Counted from the first letter of the stretch, positions 43,556-54,195 are shown. The stretch is DNA of 64,000 nt from an uncultured bacterium (GCA_947383145.1 CANDCH010000003.1:124001-188000), one strand, 5' to 3'. A program made the numbers and translations. Notes: generated from the letters alone by a model not told the origin.

Positions 43556-43638
43556 GGCAACCGACCAGTAGAACCACCCGCAGAACACGACAACTGAATA
43601 ACTTGGAAACCTTAGAAAATCAAGGGTTCCACAACTAT

Positions 43639-43714
<76 letters not shown>

Positions 43715-43847
43715 AGAAAGCTCGGGAAAGAGTGAAGGGAAAGGCTTCAAATCGAAAGATTTGAGGCTTTTTTCTTGCTTTTTGTTGCAATTTGTTCAAT
43801 GCCATATCAAGCTATTTCTCACCTGTCTAACAAAGTGTCTAACAAAA
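43715..43847. other. left junction of the integrated element, with terminator and repeats
   Basis: Right after the tRNA CCA end. CTTCAAATC-GAAA-GATTTGAGG followed by CTTTTTT (43743-43773) is the tRNA terminator. GTCTAACAAA occurs twice with a 12-bp period (43825-43834 and 43837-43846), right at the integrase 3' end, and may be an arm-type integrase site. The attL core is presumably within the tRNA 3' half; the right end is outside the window, so it cannot be defined. Confidence 0.55.
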
Positions 43848-44999
43848 TCAGGAGTTTTTAAAAATGTTCCCCATCGCCTGTGCGGTTGCCCTTTTGCCCT
43901 CGAAGTCAATGTGGGCATAAATGTCAAGCGTAGTAGATACTTTCTCATGACCAAGATACTCTGCAATCTGTTTGACCGACATACCATTGTTCAGCAGCAG
44001 ACTCCCCGCCGTGTGCCGTAATTCATGGAATCTGATATGCGGCAAACCATGACGTTCCAATAGCCTACTGAATCCGTGGGAAACATAGTCCGGGGAAAAC
44101 GGTTTGCCGTTGCTATTAGTACAGACGTGGCCTTGCGGGTCTGGATCGTAATTGATACACCGTCCCTTAAATTCCTTCTGTGCCGCTTTAAGGGCTTTCA
44201 GATATGGAACAGTATCATCAATCAAAATAAGTGTCCGTCTGCTTTTTTTGCTTTTTGTCCGCTCATGCTCAATCAGCGTCTTTGTTTTGACAACTGTATT
44301 GCGGATTTGCATTGTCCCGGCATCGAAGTCAATATCCTGCCAGCGTAGGCCACATACCTCCGAACGGCGCAAGCCATAAAGCAATCCCAAAATCACGGCG
44401 GGTTTTATAGGCTCATCATCAAGGACGGACAACAACTTCATAGCCTCATTGACCGAATACGCCTTGCCTTCAAAATGTTCTTTCCGTGGAAGTATAGCGT
44501 CCTCTGCCGGATTGTCACGGATCAACTTCTTTCGCTTTGCTTCTTTCAATGCTCCAGCAATTACAACATTGTGTTTAATAATGCTGTTAGCAGACTGGCC
44601 TTCAGCAGCCTTGGTGTCGTAGTAGGCTTGAATATCCTTTGAGGTAATTCCTTTGACTGTAATGCCCTTTTTACGGAAGAACGGCCCAATATGATTGTCG
44701 ATGTACATTCTGTAGCTTTCAAAGGTATTAAGCCCTAATTTATCCTGCCTTACTGCGCTTTCCTTTATCCTCATCCATTCCTCAAGCCAATCCGCAAAAA
44801 GAATATCCGCAGTAATCAAATCTTTGTTTTCTTCAAGTTCGGTTAATATCTCAATGCGCCGCTGCTGTGCTTTTCGCTTATTGTTGCCCTCTGTGGGAAT
44901 ACCAGTATTGATCCATTTTGCTTTTGTGTTACCTAAACCATCTGGAATACGAACGACAACATAGTATTTGCCATGCTTTGTTTGTAGGCTACCTGTCAT
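43848..44999 (-). CDS. int: tyrosine site-specific integrase
   Basis: A 383-residue phage-type tyrosine recombinase: an arm-binding N-terminus (about 1-60), a core-binding SAM-like domain (about 65-160) and a catalytic domain with R211 (YGLRRSE), H325 and R328 (HELRHT), H351 (YLGHEK) and nucleophile Y361 (DIYAH). It inserts circular DNA at an attachment site, here the tRNA-Ala gene beside it. Start at ATG 44997-44999, 8 nt after AAGGAGG. It has its own promoter, separate from the operon that ends at the terminator upstream. Confidence 0.95.
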   Translation of the reverse strand: MTGSLQTKHGKYYVVVRIPDGLGNTKAKWINTGIPTEGNNKRKAQQRRIEILTELEENKDLITADILFADWLEEWMRIKESAVRQDKLGLNTFESYRMYIDNHIGPFFRKKGITVKGITSKDIQAYYDTKAAEGQSANSIIKHNVVIAGALKEAKRKKLIRDNPAEDAILPRKEHFEGKAYSVNEAMKLLSVLDDEPIKPAVILGLLYGLRRSEVCGLRWQDIDFDAGTMQIRNTVVKTKTLIEHERTKSKKSRRTLILIDDTVPYLKALKAAQKEFKGRCINYDPDPQGHVCTNSNGKPFSPDYVSHGFSRLLERHGLPHIRFHELRHTAGSLLLNNGMSVKQIAEYLGHEKVSTTLDIYAHIDFEGKRATAQAMGNIFKNS

Positions 45000-45045
45000 T
45001 CTCGATACCTCCTTCAGACAGGTAAGCCCCATTACTACAAGTCCT

Positions 45046-45074
45046 ATTATATCTTCGATATGCTAATAATGCAA
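45046..45074 (-). promoter_or_regulatory. integrase promoter
   Basis: TTGCAT and TATAAT 17 nt apart on the minus strand, 47 nt before the integrase start. Confidence 0.8.
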
Positions 45075-45106
45075 GATTTCTTTTCAAAAGCAATCATCCT
45101 TTCCTA

Positions 45107-45154
45107 TAAAAACAAAAGAATCCCGGTCTGTCAGATTGCTCCGACAGCCGGGAT
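45107..45154 (-). terminator. terminator after the tape measure gene
   Basis: ATCCCGG(C)TGTC pairs with GACAG(A)CCGGGAT around the loop, followed on the minus strand by TCTTTTGTTTTT. It isolates the integrase from the long operon. Confidence 0.88.
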
Positions 45155-45160
45155 AGTTTC

Positions 45161-48100
45161 TTAATATCTAAAACTTCTCTTTCCACGTAACGCAAATACA
45201 CCATCAAGTTCTTTAATAGTGAAATTACTGATTTTCTTAGTAAGGTCTTTAATCTCATTATCACTCAACTTTTGCAGAACTTGTACAGGGAATGTTAAAT
45301 TAAACTCATTAGACATACCACCATTCTGAACAACAGTCTGTGCTTGCTGAGTATCTTGCTTAATCTGCTCCTGCATTCTAATCCCCATCAGGTCAGAACC
45401 AGAAATAGAGCTAAGCACCTTACCATATTTGCCTAACATAGTTTCAGCAAAATCAAGTGCCTGATATACAGGTTTTTTCTGTTCCTCTGTAAATACAGTT
45501 TCGCCCTTTTTCAGCTTTGCAAATACTTCATCTTGCTTCAGCGCAGGATCATCACCGACAATACCGCCGTTATGATAAATCGGGAACTGGTCATACAATT
45601 TTTTACCACGCATATACCATGTTCCAGACTTTTCATCAAAATCAATGGGCCAACCCAAAAGAGTTTCCAACTGTTTTGCCAGATTACGGTTGTCGTTATG
45701 AAGAGCGGTTTTATCACCACTATGCCAATTAGCACTATTTTGTTTCATTTTCTCAACAATGGTATTTGCTTGCGCAAAAGTATCTTTGCCGCTGGTATCA
45801 TAATTACCAGTATTGCCAATTATATTTGGTGTACCTGTTGTACCAAGCCCACCACCGATAACCGTACTACTTGAAGAACTACTGGCCTCCAGTGCCGCAA
45901 GCTGCTGTTGTGTCTGTAATACGGCCTCAAGATAAGAACCGTATTTCTGGACAGCAGCACACGCACTATTCCATGCTTCATCCAAAGTGTTCTGTGTGAT
46001 ATTACCATAGTTGTACACCCAATTTGTCAAATCTGAATAGAGAGTGTCCCAATTTTCAGAAATTCGTTTGATTGCTGCGGAATATACCTTTTCCTCAGAA
46101 GAAATAGTATTTTCCAGAGTTTCAATCTCTTTCTTCTTTTCCTTTTCATAGGCATCATACATATCATCAAGCATATCACTGGTTGCGTCATAGGCATGAT
46201 CCGCTTGATCGTCAGCCAAATCATTTGACAAGTCCGCAATTTCCTCTTTCAATTTTGCCTGTTTTGCCGCAGATTCACGACTATCATCTAACTCCAGCAA
46301 AGCAAGTTGCTGTTGCAGTTTTGCCAATTCTTTTGTCTTATCAGCAACGTTTTTAGTGTACTTATCTTTCTCACGCTCAAGGTCAAGGGATTTCTTTTGC
46401 AAGTCAACAATTTCTTTCATATTGTCAATTTGCTTTTCGATCCCATCAATCTGATTTTTGACTTCTTGCTTAATCATTTCCATGACGTATTTCAGTAAGT
46501 CATCCAGATAGTCGCCTTGCTCTTTCAGGGCTTTCTTTGCAGACTCGTTAGCCTCCTTAACGGAACCTTCTACCTTACCAATACTGCTGATAGCAATACC
46601 AGACAGCGCACGAAGATTGTTGATGTTCTGCAATGCTCCAGCATACATCGTATCATTCAAATCACCAGATACATTCAGTAGCCGTAACTGTGCATAAACC
46701 AAATCCCAAGTCGCTGTTGTAGTCTGCTCAGTTGCCAATGTCAAGTTCATCAATTCAGTGATTTCGTTGCGCTCAATCGCACTACGAATCTGCTGAACAT
46801 AACTCAATGCAGTTTCAACCGCCATCTGTTCAGTACGGGCCGCAATCACTCTTTGCAGACTTTCTTCATTGATAACTAATTGCCCATTTTCATCTTTCAA
46901 ATAAGCAAGGTATTGAATACCCCAAGAACAAATCTCTTGCAAAGTATCAATAGTAATAAAGCCGCTATCCGCATATTCTTGTGCGGCATCTTTCAGAGTA
47001 TCATACAGGCCAGTAATTTCATCAACTGCATCATTGGCATTATCTACGACCTGTTTCCATGCGTTCGCAGAAGTTTCAGCAATAGCACCGTAGTAATCCC
47101 ACCACAAATCAGACAGCTTTGACACCTCATCCGAAGTATCAGAATATCCAAGAGAACGATAATACTCTGCTTGCTGGTGAATTGCATCTTGCATCTGACG
47201 ATAATAGTCAACTATATCAGAGGTGTATTTTACAATAGCACCATAATCACTATCAGCAATAGCATTATCAAGCCAATTTTCAGTAAGCGTAACGAAATTT
47301 TCAAGTTCGCCAACAATATCATCATAAGCATTAATAATAACGTCCTTAATACTATCAGAATAGTTCCACCATTGTTTTTGCAAATCTTGAATATAATCCG
47401 AATTTTCATCAAGCCCAAGTTTGCGATATTCCTCTGCTTGATTATGAACGGCTTCCTGCATTTGCTTATAAACAGAAACAATTTCAGAAGCACTTTTACC
47501 GTTCTTCTCCATAAGGAAAATCTGGTGTTCAAAATCGCCTATCATATCGTCAATAGACTCTTTCATTTTCTTGAGTGTTTCTTCTAATTGTTCCTCAAGG
47601 TTAGCAGTTGCATCAGCAGCATCTTTAATTTGTTTTGTTGTTGTTTTTGCACTGGTACTATTGGAAGATTTACTATCTGGCAAAACAGAAGTATACCCCT
47701 TATTAGTATTAATTCGCCCACCAGCATAGGCGGGAACTACTCCCTTAATCACTGTCGATCCACGCTTGATTTTCTTTGTCTGTTCTGCGGTATAGACAAT
47801 ATCGCCCTCGTTTAAATGGGTAATCTCAGGGCCATTAGTCCCTACCAGATAAGCACGATCACCAGATTGTACTAATTCCTCGCCCTTTTCACCGACAAGA
47901 GCATCACCCTCCGGGGCATCAGAAGTGCCTTTTGCATAACCAAAAATACCGCCTAAAATGCTGTTTTTACGTTGAACATCAACAGTAACGATAACAGTTT
48001 TGCCTTTAAGGGTATTGATTGAGCGTTGCAAATCAGTAACGGCCTGTTGCGCCAAATCTGCGGAATTTGTGATACCGTCCAATTCACTTGTTACGCTGGC

Positions 48101-51100
48101 GAATTTCAATTTATCCGTATTTTCTAACGCAGTATTAAGGTCAATCACTTCGCCCTGTGCATTAGTCAGTGTGATACCATCAGCTTCACCCAGCTTTGTG
48201 ATAAGTCCCTGTGTATCTTCCTTTGTGAAATTAAGCTGTGACATTAGTTCAGCAAGGCCATCGGCATTGATTGTAACCTCTACCCCGTCCTGCGCTGCCA
48301 ATCCAAGATCACTAAGGCTTTGTACCAGCGTTTCAACGTTTGCATTGGCATCAAGCAATGTAACGCCGTCAACCTCTCGCAGAACATTTAACAAATCATA
48401 AATATCCTTGTTGGTGTAGCCAAGGGAAATAAGCTGATCTGTCAGCGTCCCGACATTAACCGCTGTACCGTCTATAGAATCAGACGCAAGGCCGATTTCC
48501 TCCACGGCTTTCATTACAGCGTCAATGTCATAGAAATTAAAATCTCCATACATGGAAAGGGCTTGCATACAGGCCAACGCTGCTTCACTGGTAATGCCCA
48601 GCCTGTCAGCCAACAAATCCAAATTGCCAGAATCAAACTGAAAATCATACGATCCATCCGATAATTTCTGAATCTCGGCAATAACCGATCCGTCCTCTGC
48701 TTTTATCTCTCCAGCTTCGGAAATAGCATAGAGCCTATCAAGGAATCCCGCTCCCGCTGAATCTGCATCTTTGAAAATACCAACATTCTTCTGCATTGCG
48801 GAATAGATTTTATCCAGTCCATCAGCCCAACCCCATTCCTGAAGCTGATCCGCTCCGAACAAAAATTCTGCCGCTGCCCAAAATGCGTTACTGTTAGTAG
48901 TCCCAGCTACAAACTGTTCATTCAGTTCTTTGAACGCTGCCGCATATGATTTGAAGTCTGTATCTTTCTCCGGGGCTTTCATCGCCGCATCATACCGGGA
49001 TTTTGCGTCTGTTACCTCGTCAAACCGCCCACGCAAACCTTCAAGGGCCTCATTCAACGCCAAAGCATCATCGGTAATTAGTGCAAAGCCATCACCGCCC
49101 ATTGCTTCAGTCTGGAGAACGTGCGCTAAGAATCGTGCGCTCATACCATCCTGTTCCAGTAACGCCGCTAATTCGCCGCTGCTGCTGGCTAAGTCATTGA
49201 TATTATCTGCTGTGATACCATCAAGACTATTTGCTAATTCCAGTATAGATTTTTTCGTATCTGCAAAGTTTTCTGCATTCCAGAGATTTGACAGAATATC
49301 CTTGATCTTTTCGCCATGCACCTGAACGCTTGTTTCTGCATTTTGCAAAGCGTCCTCTACACTTTGATAAAACTGGCTATACAATCTATCGCTTTGTAAG
49401 ATACTGTCAACCAGCCCTTCAGCGGTAAAGGAGCCGTTTTCATCAAAATCAAAATCAGCGTTCAACTTTTCAATAATGCCTTGTTTAAACTGTTCAAACT
49501 CACCTTTAGTTTTGGGATCGTCAATCCCTCTGGCGGCTGCAACATAATACTGTGCAATCAGCTTATTGGCATTGTCGATTGCCTCCACCGCTGGATCAAG
49601 TGCATCTGCATAATTGTCATAAGCCTTTGACAGCGCATTAAACACATCATTATCCGATCCAAACTCTTTTCGGACGGCATTCATAGCCTTTTCAAGAAAA
49701 TCACGATTTTCCTTCAAATCCTCGAACGATGGATCACTAAAAGCGTCCCAATAGTCAGCATGAGGAAGGCTGACAATATCTTTACTACTTGTCAGTCCTT
49801 GATCGTACAGCCATTTAATAATTGCTTTCTCTGAATCTTTATTACTGGTTATAGAGCCTGTTCCTAAGTAGGTTTCAAGATCACCAATAGACTCCTTCTT
49901 TGCCGTTTTTGCGCCTTTTATAGCTTGTGAAATGTCAGTATCTAACTGATCCAACGTGATTGACTTAATTGCTGTTTGCAAATCGCCATATTTGGCAATC
50001 AACTCATCAACTGATTGCCCTTCCAGCCCAAGAGCCTTGATAATATCATCCTGCGCCGCAAGCATATCCTCTTTGGCTGCTGTGCCAGCGTCCACGGCAT
50101 CAGCCAACGCAAAATAGGAGTCTGCCAATTCAATCAGGTTATTAGCGTGTTCTGCCGCCTCACTACCTGTATCAATGATTTCCTGTCGGGCTTCAGCCAG
50201 TTTGCTCTTGACCGTGGAAATGACCGTTACAGCCGTTGTAAGGGCCATGACAAGGAATCCTATAGGATTAGCCGCAATCGCCGCTCCAAGGGCCTTAAAA
50301 GCCCCGGAAAGGCTAAATGTGGCGGTTGTAGCTGCGCCCTCTGCCGTAGCCAGTCCCATTGTCGCAAGAGTCTGTTGTGCTTCCTCTTTGGTAAGGCCGC
50401 TGGCGGTCAGGATCATCATGCGCTGTTCCGTAGTCAGAGCCTTATTACTGACTACCAATTTAAGCTGCTGTGCGCTCAATCCCTTTGTCACCGTCAAAAG
50501 TTGATTAAACTGCTCCGTGGACAACTTGACATTTGCGGATTTACCTAAAATATCAAACGCCGCTGATAGATTAGTTACACTCTGATAAATGCTTTTGATT
50601 TTACTGCCGAATACCCCAAGTCCCTTCATTGTCAGAGCCGCACCTAAAGTTGTTAGCGCAATAGTCAGGAGGTTTGTGGCCTCCAGAAAATCAAGTACAG
50701 CCGCCCCAGCATCAATAAAGCCGTTCAGCAATTCAGGCGGGAAAGTCTGCTTTGACAGTGCTTCAGCAGAAGCAATAAGGGAATTAAAATGTGCCTCCAC
50801 GGACTCTTGATAGGCCGCAAACTTTTTCATTGCAGTACCCTCGGAATTAGTTGCTACTTCGGCATATTCAAGAGCCTTACCGTAGTTTTGCATCAGGATC
50901 AAGAATTGGTTGCGCTGCCGTGTTCCAGCGATAGAGGTTGCAATAGCCGATTGCTCAAGGTTTGTCAAAGAGTCCCACTTTGCGGCAACCTCATCCAGAA
51001 CGGTTTCCATGTTCCTAAAATCGCCGTTAGTATCTCTAAGCGCAATTCCAATTTTGCCTAAAGCCTTCTCAACGTCATTAATGGCCTCGCCTGTCTCATC

Positions 51101-52105
51101 ATCAACAAATTTGCCTACTTTAACGTTTTGAAGTCTTGCGAAAATGGAGCGCATTGCCGTACCAATTTCCTCTGCGCTGCTTTGCGTGGTTTCTTTCATG
51201 ACAGCTAAATATCCCAGCAGCTTATCCATGCTTACACCAGCCATACTTGCGCTACTGGCAGTTCTGGACATTGCAATGGCTAAGTCTGCGGACGATACAG
51301 CAGCTTGCAAGTCAATAGCGGTCAGCTTGTCAACGATCCCCGATACCTCATCAACTGCCAGTCCATAACCCTTCATTGCGCTGGTAAGGTTTTTGGTTGC
51401 ATCAGCGGAATCCATCTTGCCAACCTTTGACAGCACCATTGATTGTGCAATAAGCTGTTCAACCTCGCCAATACTCTTGCCCTGTCGCAACCATTCATCG
51501 GCGGCATCGACAACTTGTGACGTTGTTGCACCTAACTCCTTTGCCAAGGCATTGTAGCTATCCACTAAACGGGACGCATCTTCATAATTCTGCCCTGTTA
51601 CCATCCGCAAATCGGTCAACTGCTGATCCAGTTCGGCGGCTGTGTGAATCATCTGCTTTGCTGTGTTCTGCAAAGTACGGAATGCCTGATTTAATAGGCC
51701 AACACTTGCAACTGTCGCCGCTGATTTCTTATTGATCGAATCCAGATTATTCCCCATTTGCTGAAGTTCGCTGTTACCTTCGACATTGGGATTAATGTTG
51801 ACTTTCCCAATTTGTTTTTGCAATGCGCCTGTATCAATTTTCGGCGCAACTTGCACCTGTGAAACTGCCGCTTGAACATCTTTTTTCAGCTTTGATTTAT
51901 CAATGCTGCCAATCAGATTGACATTTTCTTTTAGATTTTTTAAGTCTTTTTTCAGTTGCGAACTGGTCTTAGCATAATCCAGTTTACCAGTAATCAACAA
52001 GCTAAGATTCTTTGATAATTGATTTAGCTGTGACTGGATTAGTTGCGTAGTCTGCGCTATTTGTAAGCCAAGAACAATCTCGCCATCTGCATTACTATTT
52101 GCCAT
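45161..52105 (-). CDS. phage tail tape measure protein, TP901 family
   Basis: A 2314-residue protein. Residues about 130-450 are the TP901 tape measure core (TAAELDQQLTDLRMVTGQ, SSAEEIGTAMRSIFARL, VLDEVAAKWDSLTNLEQSA, IAGTRQRNQF). Hydrophobic segments lie at about 472-500 and 604-632. Near 1390 comes AKGTSDAPEGDALVGEKG, then coiled coils, and near 2180 YHNGGIVGDDPALKQ with FAKLKKGETVF, both usual in tape measures of Firmicute siphophages. It would set tail length (roughly 350 nm by the usual 1.5 Å per residue rule, if used whole) and help DNA entry. No tail tube, tip or baseplate gene follows: a terminator and an integrase do. Last gene of the minus-strand operon. Confidence 0.93.
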   Translation of the reverse strand: MANSNADGEIVLGLQIAQTTQLIQSQLNQLSKNLSLLITGKLDYAKTSSQLKKDLKNLKENVNLIGSIDKSKLKKDVQAAVSQVQVAPKIDTGALQKQIGKVNINPNVEGNSELQQMGNNLDSINKKSAATVASVGLLNQAFRTLQNTAKQMIHTAAELDQQLTDLRMVTGQNYEDASRLVDSYNALAKELGATTSQVVDAADEWLRQGKSIGEVEQLIAQSMVLSKVGKMDSADATKNLTSAMKGYGLAVDEVSGIVDKLTAIDLQAAVSSADLAIAMSRTASSASMAGVSMDKLLGYLAVMKETTQSSAEEIGTAMRSIFARLQNVKVGKFVDDETGEAINDVEKALGKIGIALRDTNGDFRNMETVLDEVAAKWDSLTNLEQSAIATSIAGTRQRNQFLILMQNYGKALEYAEVATNSEGTAMKKFAAYQESVEAHFNSLIASAEALSKQTFPPELLNGFIDAGAAVLDFLEATNLLTIALTTLGAALTMKGLGVFGSKIKSIYQSVTNLSAAFDILGKSANVKLSTEQFNQLLTVTKGLSAQQLKLVVSNKALTTEQRMMILTASGLTKEEAQQTLATMGLATAEGAATTATFSLSGAFKALGAAIAANPIGFLVMALTTAVTVISTVKSKLAEARQEIIDTGSEAAEHANNLIELADSYFALADAVDAGTAAKEDMLAAQDDIIKALGLEGQSVDELIAKYGDLQTAIKSITLDQLDTDISQAIKGAKTAKKESIGDLETYLGTGSITSNKDSEKAIIKWLYDQGLTSSKDIVSLPHADYWDAFSDPSFEDLKENRDFLEKAMNAVRKEFGSDNDVFNALSKAYDNYADALDPAVEAIDNANKLIAQYYVAAARGIDDPKTKGEFEQFKQGIIEKLNADFDFDENGSFTAEGLVDSILQSDRLYSQFYQSVEDALQNAETSVQVHGEKIKDILSNLWNAENFADTKKSILELANSLDGITADNINDLASSSGELAALLEQDGMSARFLAHVLQTEAMGGDGFALITDDALALNEALEGLRGRFDEVTDAKSRYDAAMKAPEKDTDFKSYAAAFKELNEQFVAGTTNSNAFWAAAEFLFGADQLQEWGWADGLDKIYSAMQKNVGIFKDADSAGAGFLDRLYAISEAGEIKAEDGSVIAEIQKLSDGSYDFQFDSGNLDLLADRLGITSEAALACMQALSMYGDFNFYDIDAVMKAVEEIGLASDSIDGTAVNVGTLTDQLISLGYTNKDIYDLLNVLREVDGVTLLDANANVETLVQSLSDLGLAAQDGVEVTINADGLAELMSQLNFTKEDTQGLITKLGEADGITLTNAQGEVIDLNTALENTDKLKFASVTSELDGITNSADLAQQAVTDLQRSINTLKGKTVIVTVDVQRKNSILGGIFGYAKGTSDAPEGDALVGEKGEELVQSGDRAYLVGTNGPEITHLNEGDIVYTAEQTKKIKRGSTVIKGVVPAYAGGRINTNKGYTSVLPDSKSSNSTSAKTTTKQIKDAADATANLEEQLEETLKKMKESIDDMIGDFEHQIFLMEKNGKSASEIVSVYKQMQEAVHNQAEEYRKLGLDENSDYIQDLQKQWWNYSDSIKDVIINAYDDIVGELENFVTLTENWLDNAIADSDYGAIVKYTSDIVDYYRQMQDAIHQQAEYYRSLGYSDTSDEVSKLSDLWWDYYGAIAETSANAWKQVVDNANDAVDEITGLYDTLKDAAQEYADSGFITIDTLQEICSWGIQYLAYLKDENGQLVINEESLQRVIAARTEQMAVETALSYVQQIRSAIERNEITELMNLTLATEQTTTATWDLVYAQLRLLNVSGDLNDTMYAGALQNINNLRALSGIAISSIGKVEGSVKEANESAKKALKEQGDYLDDLLKYVMEMIKQEVKNQIDGIEKQIDNMKEIVDLQKKSLDLEREKDKYTKNVADKTKELAKLQQQLALLELDDSRESAAKQAKLKEEIADLSNDLADDQADHAYDATSDMLDDMYDAYEKEKKKEIETLENTISSEEKVYSAAIKRISENWDTLYSDLTNWVYNYGNITQNTLDEAWNSACAAVQKYGSYLEAVLQTQQQLAALEASSSSSSTVIGGGLGTTGTPNIIGNTGNYDTSGKDTFAQANTIVEKMKQNSANWHSGDKTALHNDNRNLAKQLETLLGWPIDFDEKSGTWYMRGKKLYDQFPIYHNGGIVGDDPALKQDEVFAKLKKGETVFTEEQKKPVYQALDFAETMLGKYGKVLSSISGSDLMGIRMQEQIKQDTQQAQTVVQNGGMSNEFNLTFPVQVLQKLSDNEIKDLTKKISNFTIKELDGVFALRGKRSFRY

Positions 52106-52119
52106 ATCTTACCCCCTTT

Positions 52120-52623
52120 TTATCGTTTTGGTAAGTTGCCGTATCTGTTGGTAAAGGCTGCATAATCTGTGGCCTGTTGTGTTAGCCTACACCCTCCCAC
52201 TTGAAACGAAGATACCGCATACAATCCATCGTCCTGTAATTCTGCATCAATATTGATTAAATCCACTTCAATACTGCGAAAATCTTTGTTATCATCCAAA
52301 TCAGGCAACTTGTCCTGCATTTTTGTCCATAACAGGGCATCCACCTGAAGATAGTTACGCCACTTGCCGCCCACCAGCAGCTTTGTCCAGCGACTACCAG
52401 CAGACTCCGGGATCACGCCAACCCCACACGCCCCTTCCTCATCAGCAATAGAAATGTTCTGAATGTCTGGAGCCGCTGCATTTATGGCCTCCAACGAAAA
52501 AAGGTACTTGCCGAAGCAAGCACCTTCAAACAAAAGATTTATTGTTATCTCGATCTGGCGGGAATCAGGTTGTGTGCTGTTGACCATGTATAAGGCTGGA
52601 ATTGTTAATCTGTCCAAGGCCAT
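52120..52623 (-). CDS. unknown protein encoded directly before the tape measure
   Basis: A 167-residue protein with no recognised family. It is largely beta-like at the start (LTIPALYMVNSTQ, RQIEITINLLFEGACFG), with IEVDLINIDAELQDDG and SSFQVGG later. The position before a tape measure is where tail tube or chaperone genes stand in phages, and a tube-like or tail-terminator role is conceivable, but nothing in the sequence proves it. GAGAGGG precedes the ATG. It overlaps the zinc-ribbon gene by 19 nt and ends 14 nt before the tape measure. Confidence 0.7.
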   Translation of the reverse strand: MALDRLTIPALYMVNSTQPDSRQIEITINLLFEGACFGKYLFSLEAINAAAPDIQNISIADEEGACGVGVIPESAGSRWTKLLVGGKWRNYLQVDALLWTKMQDKLPDLDDNKDFRSIEVDLINIDAELQDDGLYAVSSFQVGGCRLTQQATDYAAFTNRYGNLPKR

Positions 52624-53330
52624 GTTCCCTCTCTTACATCGTACAAATCAGCATAGCATTCCGCAAAAATTTGATCGTCAATTCCAAGCAACTTCTTCAA
52701 GTCTACTAAGTAATGATCCGCAAATTGCTTACAATCATCATATTCGGCGGTCAGGTTTTCAGCAATAAACATCTCACCAATAATCCGATTATCAATATAT
52801 GCAGATAACAAATTCTTTTGTTGCTGATCTGTAATGTGATAAATAGATTGCAGAAAATCATAAAGTGAGTGCATTGCCTTGATTGCCTTTGGAGGATAGT
52901 CTTTATGACCATTGAATGCACTTTCATCTTCTCCAACCTGAATGATTTGAAGAATTTCCCCCGCTTTATTCTCAAGTGTACTATCATCCCAAGTCATATT
53001 TTTGTATTGATGTAGGCTGGACAATTTGCCAAAGTAAAGCCCTACAATAGTTTCTGCCTTTGTCTTACCGTCCTCATCACTGTATTTCTTTTCCGCTTGC
53101 TGGATCGAAGCTCTATGCAACTCTGCACGATACGGTTTGTCATTGAAATGCAGCGTGTTCTTAAAGCGTTCAATATCTACACTCTCACCAGCATCATCCA
53201 AAGACTGTTTTACACAACACTTTTTGCACATTGGAGTCAGTTTGTCTTTATGTTTTGGATTGAGTGATTTATAAAATGCGCTATCCGCTAACTTCTTTCC
53301 ACAACAAGTACACTGTTTACCGTTCTGCAT
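52605..53330 (-). CDS. zinc-ribbon protein of unknown function
   Basis: A 241-residue protein opening with a zinc ribbon, C7-x2-C10 and C35-x2-C38, with FYKSLNPKHKDKLTPMCKKCC between and around. Such N-terminal ribbons are common in proteins of large Firmicute phages whose roles are not settled. The rest is helical and acidic (EILQIIQVGEDESAF, KAIKAMHSLYDFLQSI). It overlaps its neighbours on both sides (14 and 19 nt), so it is an integral part of the tape measure operon. Confidence 0.72.
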   Translation of the reverse strand: MQNGKQCTCCGKKLADSAFYKSLNPKHKDKLTPMCKKCCVKQSLDDAGESVDIERFKNTLHFNDKPYRAELHRASIQQAEKKYSDEDGKTKAETIVGLYFGKLSSLHQYKNMTWDDSTLENKAGEILQIIQVGEDESAFNGHKDYPPKAIKAMHSLYDFLQSIYHITDQQQKNLLSAYIDNRIIGEMFIAENLTAEYDDCKQFADHYLVDLKKLLGIDDQIFAECYADLYDVREGTWPWTD

Positions 53331-53736
53331 TCTCTCCCCCTCCTTGTTTTGTTAGCTTAAAAATATCATAAATCAGAAAATGACCACTCTCCACATAATC
53401 TTTGTATTCTGACAGCTTTAATATAATCGCCGCTTCTGCGGTCAATGTTTCCTGCGGAGAAGCCTTTGACTCGTTCAGCCTATTGATATATGTTGCAATA
53501 AACTGTGGATAGTTAAAAGCCGTACTTGTATTAATTGCGATTTTGGGCCTATAGGTAATATACCGTTGGACGTTATTCTTGACCTCATCATAAAGAATAG
53601 AATCCATAGTAAAGTATTTTTGGCGTTCGGTATCATAAACAAATGTCGCAACCATTGGCATATCAGTCTGAACAAATTCCATCTTAAAGTCAATCGTGAT
53701 TTCATTCTTCACTGGATCATAGGGCAATGTAATCAT
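53317..53736 (-). CDS. unknown protein in the tape measure operon
   Basis: A 139-residue protein, MITLPYDPVKNEITIDFK at the start, then VATFVYDTERQKYFTMDS and a helical end (SPQETLTAEAAIILKLSEYK). No family recognised. AGGAGGGG lies 7 nt before ATG 53734-53736; an in-frame upstream codon has no such site. It overlaps the zinc-ribbon gene. Confidence 0.68.
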   Translation of the reverse strand: MITLPYDPVKNEITIDFKMEFVQTDMPMVATFVYDTERQKYFTMDSILYDEVKNNVQRYITYRPKIAINTSTAFNYPQFIATYINRLNESKASPQETLTAEAAIILKLSEYKDYVESGHFLIYDIFKLTKQGGGENAER

Positions 53737-53737
53737 C

Positions 53738-54187
53738 TTATTTCCCCTCCTGTGTGCCATGATTCTTATTTGTTTTCTTCCGGTTTATCTTATCCATCCG
53801 GTTTAAATATTGCTGAATCCCATGATAAAATCCCCGCTGGTATTTGAAATAAGTAATTCGCCGCTTGCTATTATCCACTTCGCTAACATATACTTCCACA
53901 TGGTCAATTTTAAAGTTCAAATCCACCAGATACCTAACCATTTTGCTATCGTAAATTGGAAATAAATAATTTGGTTCTCCATTAATAACTTGTGTCTTAA
54001 TGTTCATTTTCCCCTCCTTGATGTTTTGGAATTTTTCAATATCATCATAAATTCCGGGACAATAGTTGAAATAATACACTTTGCGTTTGGAATTATTTTT
54101 ATTGGGGGCTGTATGATGAACAACCCAGCCCTCATTTTGCAAATATAAAGCAAGTTGATAGTCAAAAATCGACACATACTTATTCAT
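53738..54187 (-). CDS. protein with two DUF5659-like repeats
   Basis: A 149-residue protein made of two similar halves of about 60 residues: FDYQLALYLQNEGWVVHHTAP...KRKVYYFNYCPGIYDDIEKF and YDSKMVRYLVDLNFKIDHVEV...KRRITYFKYQRGFYHGIQQY. The pattern of a locked N-terminal helix, a strand pair and an aromatic end resembles DUF5659, small proteins frequent on Firmicute plasmids and phages (assignment from memory). Function unknown. GAGGTGG precedes ATG 54185-54187, and it starts just inside the end of the preceding gene region. Confidence 0.68.
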   Translation of the reverse strand: MNKYVSIFDYQLALYLQNEGWVVHHTAPNKNNSKRKVYYFNYCPGIYDDIEKFQNIKEGKMNIKTQVINGEPNYLFPIYDSKMVRYLVDLNFKIDHVEVYVSEVDNSKRRITYFKYQRGFYHGIQQYLNRMDKINRKKTNKNHGTQEGK

Positions 54188-54195
54188 GATCCACC